In this document: positions 32,825 through 38,080 of the stretch, in pieces | Position numbering within the stretch: position 1 is the first letter of the stretch | Layout: each line of letters opens with the position of its first letter | The notes under the pieces: model-generated | Told to the model about the DNA's origin: nothing | The model's database searches: none | The model's input: the letters and a program-made list of their open reading frames with translations, nothing else | Assembly: GCA_913047775.1 (NCBI GenBank) | Contig: CAJWUE010000008.1 | Span: 1 to 38,080, forward strand | Reading direction: 5' to 3' | Source: GCA-002731945 sp913047775 | Lineage (GTDB): Bacteria > Pseudomonadota > Alphaproteobacteria > MED-G09 | DNA length: 38,080 nucleotides | Translations under genes and position numbers: made by a program

Positions 32825-33535
32825 ATGAAAAAAATTATTTACTTATTGTTATTTTTGTCAAGTCCGGTATTTGCTCAGCTCTCAATTAATTCAGATATTT
32901 CAATCCTTCAAGCTCAATCAGATGAAGGAAATCCAGAAGCAAAATTTTTCCTCGGGGCTTTGTATTATAGTGGAAGTGGAGTCGATCAGAGTTTTGAGAA
33001 GGCTATTAAGTTATTTGAAGAGGCTTCAAAAGCAGGATGGATCAGCGCTACTTATAATCTTGGGGTGATCTATTCTAAAGGTAGAGGAACGGATGTCGAT
33101 ACCACAAAAGCCTTAAGCTATTATAAAAAAGCAGCTTTAGGAGGGCTTGATAGGGCGCAACATGTATATGCTTCATGGTTACGAGATGGAAAGGAAATAG
33201 AGGCCAATCCCCTTGAGTCGATGGAATGGTTTAAAAGAGCAGCGGTCCAAAATTATGGGCCGGCATTAATTGAAGTTGCCTTAGGATATGAGAATGGTCT
33301 TTCTGGAAGGAGAGATTACAGAGAAGCAGTAAAATTATATAGACAAGCTAGGTCACACGATGATGGAAGTGATAATTTGACCTTTTATACTGCTACTTAT
33401 AGATTGGGAGTTCTATATCTGAAGGGTTTGGGGGTAGAACAAAACAAACGAAAGGGTTTAAAATTCATTAAGGATGCTGCTGGCAATGGCATTCAAGAAG
33501 CAAAAAAAGAACTAGCCAAGGTTTCCCAAAAATAA
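32825..33535 (+). CDS. Sel1-repeat protein, secreted
   Basis: A 236-residue protein with a signal peptide (cleavage near VFAQ, residue ~18) and five Sel1-like helical repeats of about 36 residues. Their typical cores are LGALYYSGSGV, LGVIYSKGRGT, ASWLRDGKEI, ALGYENGLSG and LGVLYLKGLGV, each followed by A-x2-[YFW]-x4-A. Such proteins are scaffolds that bind partners in the periplasm; no specific function can be given. It starts 23 bases after the acyl-CoA dehydrogenase stop. Confidence 0.9.
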   Translation: MKKIIYLLLFLSSPVFAQLSINSDISILQAQSDEGNPEAKFFLGALYYSGSGVDQSFEKAIKLFEEASKAGWISATYNLGVIYSKGRGTDVDTTKALSYYKKAALGGLDRAQHVYASWLRDGKEIEANPLESMEWFKRAAVQNYGPALIEVALGYENGLSGRRDYREAVKLYRQARSHDDGSDNLTFYTATYRLGVLYLKGLGVEQNKRKGLKFIKDAAGNGIQEAKKELAKVSQK

Positions 33536-33613
33536 TTTTAAATACTTTCTTATGCTTGACGATAGTTCAACATAGTTATAGAACCCTTTTTAGTTTTAAT
33601 TATAGGTTTTTTC

Positions 33614-33901
33614 ATGTCCAGAGTTTGTGAATTGAGTGGTAAGAGGGTGATGAGCGGTAACAATGTTAGCCATGCTCATAATAAAACCAGAAGAAAATTT
33701 TTACCAAACTTATGTCAAGTTACGCTTGTTAGTGACAAGCTTAATTTATCTATAAAACTCCGTATCAGTGCAGATGCTCTAAGATCTGTCGAACATTCAG
33801 GTGGTTTGGACAATTTTCTTATAAAATCGAATGATAGAAATCTCTCTATTAAAGCAAGACGCTTAAAGAAAAAAATCAAAAATTTTCAAGAAGCAAACTG
33901 A
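33614..33901 (+). CDS. rpmB: 50S ribosomal protein L28
   Basis: A 95-residue L28. It opens with SRVCELSGKRVMSGNNVSHA, then NKTRRKFLPNLCQVTL, ending with the basic RRLKKKIKNFQ tail. Alphaproteobacterial length. The stop lies 16 bases inside the convergent cobT coding region, and rpmB beside cobT is a familiar alphaproteobacterial pairing. Confidence 0.97.
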   Translation: MSRVCELSGKRVMSGNNVSHAHNKTRRKFLPNLCQVTLVSDKLNLSIKLRISADALRSVEHSGGLDNFLIKSNDRNLSIKARRLKKKIKNFQEAN

Positions 33902-35739
33902 AATTTCTTTTTCGAGGAAATATTGTTTTCTTCATCGAAGAGATCAGCCAATTGTTCTGTAATTGCTCCCCCTAACTGCTCAGCGTCAACAATAGTTACA
34001 GCTCTTTTGTAATACCTATTTACATCATGACCTATTCCAATTGCCACTAACTCGATTGATGAATCTTTTTCTATATCGGCTATTACCTTTTTAAGGTGCC
34101 TCTCTAAATAATTACCCGCATTTACTGACAAAGTAGAATCATCGACCGGCGCACCATCGGAAATCACCATGAGAATTTTTCTCTGTTCTGATCGCCTTTG
34201 TAATCTTTCATAAGCCCAATCAAGGGCTTCACCATCAATATTTTCTTTTAATAATCCTTCTCGCAGCATTAAACCTAGATTTCTCTTAGATCTTCTCCAA
34301 GGTTCATCAGCAGTTTTATAAATAATGTGTCTTAGATCATTAAGACGACCTGGTGCTGGTATTTTTCCTTCCTCTAACCAAACTTCCCTTGATCTTCCGC
34401 CTTTCCAAGCTTTGGTTGTAAAACCTAAAACCTCAGTTTTGACACCACATCTTTCCAAGGTTCTTGCTAAAATATCACCGCACATAGCTGCTATTGTTAT
34501 AGGTCTACCCCTCATGGATCCGGAATTATCTATCAAAAGGGAAACTATAGTATCTCTAAATTCAATATCTTTTTCCATTTTGTATGATAAGGGGGAAGTT
34601 GGGTCAATTATAACTCTTGTAAGTTTGGAAACATCAAGTAGACCTTCTTCAAGATCAAATTCCCAACTACGGTTTTGTTTAGCAAGTAATTTTCTTTGCA
34701 ATTTGTTTGCTAGACGAGTAATGGCTCCTTGCAAATGTTGCAATTGTTGATCCAAATACTCTCTTAATCTGTCTAATTCATCAAGTTCACATAAATCAAG
34801 AGCCTTGATTTCCTCGTCAAATTTTGAAGTGAATATTTTGTAGGGTAGCTCTCTTCGTTTAATATTATCTTCACTTCTGTTTCTCGCTGCTTGAGTAAGA
34901 TTATCGTCTTCAATATCAGATTCATCACCAATTTCTGTCATGTCGCTTTGAACGGAATCTTCGTCCTCATCCATTTCAGCATCAGAAAAGTCTGTCTCCT
35001 GTGCATCTGACTGATCTATATCTTGATCCTCATCCGATCCATTGAATTCAGCATCTGAATCAAGACCGTCACCCTCTTCATTGTCTGGATCTTCTCCTAA
35101 TTCATTCCCCAATTCGAGTTCACCAATGAGCTTACGTATGATTTTGGCATATTCTCTTTGATCCAATATTGATTTAGATAGGTTTTCAATTGTTTTGCTT
35201 GAACGTTCTTCGATCCATTTTTTCCACGAACTAATAGTGTCTTCTGAGCCTTGGATTTTGTGACCCGTTAATTCTTCTCTTACCATATATGTTAAAGCTT
35301 CCAAAAGACTGTGCTCTTCATTTTCTTTTAGCTGACCTATATTTTTCTTTTTCAGCCTATCCTTTTGCATGAGATTGAGGTTTCCAGCTACTCCTGCCAT
35401 CGATTGTGAACCTATGGTTTCACAGCGTATTTTTTCTAAAGAGTTAAATATACCTTTAGCATTTTGACCTTCTGGCAAATACCTCTTATCAATTTCTTCT
35501 TGATGATGGGCTAGATATAAAGCTATTGAGTCAGCTTCACCCCTTAAAGAATCTATCTGTTCATTCGCCATATTCTTGTTTGGTAAAGGTAATCTGGCTT
35601 TTAGACCATTAAGGCTTCCGGATTCTGCGCCAAAACTAACAGTGAGCTCGTCTTCTTTCGATATAGACCGCATAGCCATGGTCAGGGCTCTTTTGAATTC
35701 ATCTATATTATGTAGATTATTCTTCACCATTAGTTTCAA
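33886..35739 (-). CDS. cobT: Aerobic cobaltochelatase subunit CobT
   Basis: A 617-residue subunit of the CobNST cobaltochelatase, which inserts Co2+ into hydrogenobyrinic a,c-diamide in late oxygen-dependent cobalamin synthesis. It has an N-terminal CobT domain (1-200), a highly acidic linker (about 207-285, rich in Asp/Glu/Ser) and a C-terminal von Willebrand A domain with MIDAS motif DNSGS (404-408). Length agrees with Pseudomonas denitrificans CobT. The start overlaps cobS by 23 bases (the ATG three codons on, at 35730, is equally possible). cobN is not in the window. Confidence 0.95.
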   Translation of the reverse strand: MKLMVKNNLHNIDEFKRALTMAMRSISKEDELTVSFGAESGSLNGLKARLPLPNKNMANEQIDSLRGEADSIALYLAHHQEEIDKRYLPEGQNAKGIFNSLEKIRCETIGSQSMAGVAGNLNLMQKDRLKKKNIGQLKENEEHSLLEALTYMVREELTGHKIQGSEDTISSWKKWIEERSSKTIENLSKSILDQREYAKIIRKLIGELELGNELGEDPDNEEGDGLDSDAEFNGSDEDQDIDQSDAQETDFSDAEMDEDEDSVQSDMTEIGDESDIEDDNLTQAARNRSEDNIKRRELPYKIFTSKFDEEIKALDLCELDELDRLREYLDQQLQHLQGAITRLANKLQRKLLAKQNRSWEFDLEEGLLDVSKLTRVIIDPTSPLSYKMEKDIEFRDTIVSLLIDNSGSMRGRPITIAAMCGDILARTLERCGVKTEVLGFTTKAWKGGRSREVWLEEGKIPAPGRLNDLRHIIYKTADEPWRRSKRNLGLMLREGLLKENIDGEALDWAYERLQRRSEQRKILMVISDGAPVDDSTLSVNAGNYLERHLKKVIADIEKDSSIELVAIGIGHDVNRYYKRAVTIVDAEQLGGAITEQLADLFDEENNISSKKKFQFAS

Positions 35740-36724
35740 CTATTGGGGCCAATGGATTTTCAATCAATTCTTCACCAAAACATCTTTGATAAAACTCGGC
35801 TACTGTAGGTCTTTCTAGCTCATCGCATTTATTCAAAAATGTTAATTTAAAGCTTAGCCCTAAATCCATTAAAATTTCACAATTCTGTGCCCATGTTAAC
35901 ACTGTACGCGGACTCATGACTGTAGAAATATCACCATTAATAAAACTATTTCTAGTTAAATCGGCTACCTTGATCATTTTAGAAATAGTCTCCTTGCCTT
36001 TTTTGTTATTATAAGATTTAGCCTTTGAAGCCACTATATTGAGCTCGTCGTTATGTGGAAGATAATTTAATGCGCTGACGATTGACCATCTATCCATCTG
36101 CCCCTGATTAATTTGTTGCGTTCCATGATAGAGACCAGAAGTATCACCTAGACCGATTGTATTGGTAGTAGAAAAAAGACGAAAAAATGGATGAGGTTTA
36201 ATGATTTTATTTTGGTCCAAAAGTGTTAATTTACCAGATATTTCCAAAATTCTTTGGATAACAAACATGACATCGGGTCGCCCTGCATCATATTCATCAA
36301 ATACTAGTGCCACCGGATTCTGAATAGCCCAAGGGAGTAGGCCTTCTCTAAATTCTGTGATTTGCTTACCATCACGTAATACAATCATATCTTTTCCAAT
36401 CAAATCTATTCGACTGATATGACTATCAAGATTAATTCTAAGGCACGGCCAATTTAATCTAGCGGAAACTTGTTCGATATGAGTTGATTTACCTGTTCCA
36501 TGATATCCTTGAATCATCACTCGTCGATTGTGTTTAAAGCCGGCGAGAATAGCCAAGGTTGTATCTTGGTTAAAAACATAATCTTTATCAAGATCAGGTA
36601 CATAATCATTTGTTTTGGAAAATGCAGGTACCATCATATTGGCATCTATACCAAAGATTTTTTTGGCTGATAGTTCTTTATCAGGCTTTCCAATGTCGAT
36701 TGTAGTACTTGTGTCTGTGCTCAT
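35717..36724 (-). CDS. cobS: Aerobic cobaltochelatase subunit CobS
   Basis: A 335-residue AAA+ (MoxR-like) ATPase that forms the ring driving CobNST cobalt insertion. Walker A GYHGTGKST is at 73-81 and Walker B VFDEYDAG at 141-148, followed by RILEISGKLTL and the sensor region TTNTIGLGDTSGLYHG. Length matches CobS. It is preceded by the DnaJ-domain gene (55-base gap) and overlaps cobT. Confidence 0.96.
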   Translation of the reverse strand: MSTDTSTTIDIGKPDKELSAKKIFGIDANMMVPAFSKTNDYVPDLDKDYVFNQDTTLAILAGFKHNRRVMIQGYHGTGKSTHIEQVSARLNWPCLRINLDSHISRIDLIGKDMIVLRDGKQITEFREGLLPWAIQNPVALVFDEYDAGRPDVMFVIQRILEISGKLTLLDQNKIIKPHPFFRLFSTTNTIGLGDTSGLYHGTQQINQGQMDRWSIVSALNYLPHNDELNIVASKAKSYNNKKGKETISKMIKVADLTRNSFINGDISTVMSPRTVLTWAQNCEILMDLGLSFKLTFLNKCDELERPTVAEFYQRCFGEELIENPLAPIVETNGEE

Positions 36725-36779
36725 AAAAATCTTCCTTTAAATTAGATTAATAGATGTTTTATCAGAAAAAGAAATAAAG

Positions 36780-37352
36780 TTAACAGAAACCTGAAGATTT
36801 TAATTCATTATAAGCATTTATAATATCTTTTAGTTTTTCTTCATTAGTAGCATTCTGACCATTAATGTCTGGATGAAATTTCTTTACCAGTTCCTTATAT
36901 TTGTTTCTAATCTCTCTTTTTGAGGTTTTACTATTAATTTCTAATACATCAAAAGCTTTAGAAATTGAGGATTTCTTTGAATTTCTTTTGTTGTTTCTCT
37001 TTGATGAAAATCTGTCTTGACTCACAAAGTCAAAAGGATCATTGATCTTTCTATCAAAATAGGAAGAACCATCAGTTTTAGCGTTTGAACTCATTTTCCA
37101 AGTAGGTCTAAAGCCAGTTATTGATGATTCTTGATAATTTAGAATTTCTTTTTCAGACATTCCTGAAAAAAAGTCATAATTTTTATTAAAAGCTCTTATG
37201 TGTTCTAAACAATAATATTTAGTTCTATTTTTATTAATTTTTGCAACAAATTCACCTTCAGCAGTACAGCCAGGATCATCACAAGCCCTTAAGCCTTTTG
37301 GCTTAGCTTGTGAGGTTCTGATGTTATCAAAATATTTTGAATCTAATTTCAT
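36780..37352 (-). CDS. DnaJ-domain protein with N-terminal Cys/His module
   Basis: A 190-residue protein whose last ~65 residues are a J domain: AFDVLEINSKTSKREIRNKY, then KFHPDINGQ with the HPD motif that stimulates DnaK/Hsp70. The N-terminal half has ACDDPGC and YYCLEH, a C-x4-C...C-x2-H arrangement that could bind zinc, and then a basic linker. Type III J proteins like this adjoin cobS in many alphaproteobacteria. A chaperone role in cobaltochelatase assembly is conjecture. Confidence 0.87.
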   Translation of the reverse strand: MKLDSKYFDNIRTSQAKPKGLRACDDPGCTAEGEFVAKINKNRTKYYCLEHIRAFNKNYDFFSGMSEKEILNYQESSITGFRPTWKMSSNAKTDGSSYFDRKINDPFDFVSQDRFSSKRNNKRNSKKSSISKAFDVLEINSKTSKREIRNKYKELVKKFHPDINGQNATNEEKLKDIINAYNELKSSGFC

Positions 37353-37357
37353 ATATC

Positions 37358-37385
37358 TTAACTCTATTATTGTTGAGCCTATAAT
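37358..37385 (+). promoter_or_regulatory. Putative bolA promoter
   Basis: TTAACT (37358-37363, four of six to TTGACA) is followed after 16 bases by a perfect TATAAT (37380-37385). This would start transcription about 35 bases before the bolA ATG. The gap is also the 5' region of the divergent DnaJ-domain gene, so the two promoters probably overlap. Predicted only. Confidence 0.4.
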
Positions 37386-37426
37386 ACAGTATTTTACTTT
37401 TAATAAAAACCATGTAGCTTTTATTA

Positions 37427-37690
37427 ATGGGTAGACGCGAAAGAATTATATCTCTTTTGGAAAAAAAATTTTCTGATTCCTTTATAGAAGTTTCTGATGA
37501 TTCGCATTTACATGCTGACCACAATCCCAGTGCAAAATCGGGAGGCACTCATTTCGCCATAAAGATTGTTTCAAAAGTATTTAAAGGAAAATCTAGAATA
37601 GAAAAACACAGAATGGTTAATAATATCTTAAATAGTGAGTTTAAAAATGGTTTACACGCTTTGTCTCTATCCTTAAGTGATAAAGAATAA
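37427..37690 (+). CDS. bolA: BolA family protein
   Basis: An 87-residue BolA protein of the KH-like fold. HLHADHNPSAKSGGTHFAIK carries the conserved His and the H/SGTHF stretch, followed by SRIEKHRMVN and the terminal helix NGLHALSL, all diagnostic. BolA partners with monothiol glutaredoxins in iron-sulfur handling. No strong Shine-Dalgarno precedes the ATG (TTATTA). It is divergent from the DnaJ-domain gene, the common alphaproteobacterial layout. Confidence 0.95.
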   Translation: MGRRERIISLLEKKFSDSFIEVSDDSHLHADHNPSAKSGGTHFAIKIVSKVFKGKSRIEKHRMVNNILNSEFKNGLHALSLSLSDKE

Positions 37691-37731
37691 ATGAGAAATA
37701 CTTTTCATAAATACTTATCGTTTTTATTTTA

Positions 37732-38080
37732 TCAGTTACATTTCTTTCTGGATTCTAATCGCAGTGATTTGGTTTCTTTTTCTGTCAAGTATTTCAAATT
37801 TAAATCCATAAAAGCTATAAATATTGCCTTTTTTGGGAATTGTTTGTAAATATTCAGCTCGCCAAGTCCACTTTCCCTTTCTTTATGCTTAAGGTGCGAC
37901 ACGCGGGGCTGAACGGGTTTACCGGAATTTTCCCGATGCCGAGCGTAAATTCGCAGAGAACCTCCATGGGTTTCTAATTCTTCGACGTCAAACAGAGTTA
38001 AATTATGATGGGCGAATACTTTTTCCACTGTTAAACACGAGAAATAGGAAAAATGTTCGTGATATATGGTATCAAATTCA
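37732..38080 (-). CDS. Partial sugar C-methyltransferase-like protein, disrupted C-terminus
   Basis: The minus-strand frame enters from the right edge with EFDTIYHEHFSYFS and continues LFDVEELETHGGSLRIYARH. This is a signature of the SAM-dependent C-methyltransferases (putative zinc-binding N-terminus, methyltransferase, C-terminal domain) that act on nucleotide-linked deoxysugars. Similarity runs to about SGLGELNIYKQF. After that the frame reads a non-homologous 36-residue tail (to TGA at 37732) that lies on top of the CorC remnant in another frame. The true C-terminal domain (a further ~150 residues) is missing. GC of the first ~120 bases right of the junction is about 50%, much above the neighbours. 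The 5' part lies outside the window. Confidence 0.7.
   Translation of the reverse strand, partial: EFDTIYHEHFSYFSCLTVEKVFAHHNLTLFDVEELETHGGSLRIYARHRENSGKPVQPRVSHLKHKERESGLGELNIYKQFPKKAIFIAFMDLNLKYLTEKETKSLRLESRKKCN
37736..37847 (-). pseudogene. C-terminal remnant of a CorC/HlyC-type protein
   Basis: In the minus frame ending TAA at 37736-37738, about 36 residues (LQTIPKKGNIYSF, then GFKFEILDRKRNQITAIRIQ) match the transporter-associated domain that ends CorC/HlyC/TlyC proteins: a P-x-KG turn, F-E-I-L-D and the I-x-x-I/L-R-I strand. No upstream CBS domains or start precede it in this frame: within a few codons the sequence becomes the methyltransferase in another frame. This is therefore a broken end. 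CorC is normally ~290 residues. The alternative is coincidental similarity, but the fit of several consecutive motif positions makes that unlikely. Confidence 0.65.

Noticed and set aside
34325..34750. 141-residue plus-strand ORF in cobT
   Set aside because: Antisense of the conserved CobT VWA domain.
1..38080. CRISPR array, insertion sequence, prophage or defence island
   Set aside because: No spaced direct repeats, transposase, integrase, phage structural gene or toxin-antitoxin pair seen on either strand.

Overview
The window looks like a compact, AT-rich (GC roughly one third by eye) alphaproteobacterial chromosome. Evidence for the class is the set of gene neighbourhoods: hisC-tyrA facing DUF2125/plsC/YdcF genes, argH-small lipoprotein-lysA, HNH/coq7/dsbB/yqaA, cobS-cobT (aerobic cobaltochelatase) beside rpmB, a DnaJ-domain gene and bolA, and an S4 protein/fdxA/carD block. 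Ubiquinone genes (coq7, coq4), two electron-transfer-flavoprotein subunits, two probable PQQ enzymes and a Rieske oxygenase point to an aerobic heterotroph. Gene overlap and the low GC suggest a streamlined, perhaps marine, lineage; the species is not identifiable from the sequence alone. No gene-free stretch exceeds 300 bases.

Layout. 1-5953: end of hisC, tyrA, then (minus) DUF2125, plsC and YdcF genes, then (plus) a small membrane protein overlapping a periplasmic PQQ sugar dehydrogenase, and a zinc-ribbon membrane protein. 5954-9345: argH-lptM-lysA (minus; lptM is a 45-residue lipoprotein gene overlapping both neighbours) and a divergent TlpA-like thioredoxin. 9342-13983: a minus-strand block of a probable (2S)-methylsuccinyl-CoA dehydrogenase gene (mcd), a PagL-like lipid A deacylase, cobalamin adenosyltransferase and etfB-etfA. 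Together these fit the ethylmalonyl-CoA pathway: mcd reduces ETF, and the adenosyltransferase supplies coenzyme B12 for the mutases. 14000-18483: gluQ, an HNH protein, coq7-dsbB-yqaA behind tRNA-Leu(CAA), then coq4 and an ArsC/Spx-like protein.

18496-24807: two different acyl-CoA ligases, an alpha/beta hydrolase, a glycosyltransferase (minus) and a class III CoA-transferase, an acyl-CoA-handling region. 24913-29252: a quinohemoprotein with an N-terminal cytochrome c domain (polyvinyl-alcohol-dehydrogenase-like), an aldo/keto reductase, tRNA-Arg(CCU) enclosed by an inverted repeat, and a Rieske oxygenase. 29273-31308: CarD with a very basic tail, FdxA, a TerB-like protein and an S4 RNA-binding protein. 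31536-37690: acyl-CoA dehydrogenase, Sel1-repeat protein, rpmB, cobS-cobT, a DnaJ-domain protein and bolA.

The most anomalous place is the right end (about 37736-38080). The last residues of a CorC/HlyC-type protein, in one minus-strand frame, abut out of frame the middle of a sugar C-methyltransferase-like protein, and GC jumps from roughly 28% to roughly 50% at the same point. This is either a real recombination scar or an assembly chimera. I see no CRISPR array, insertion sequence, prophage or clearly new defence system.
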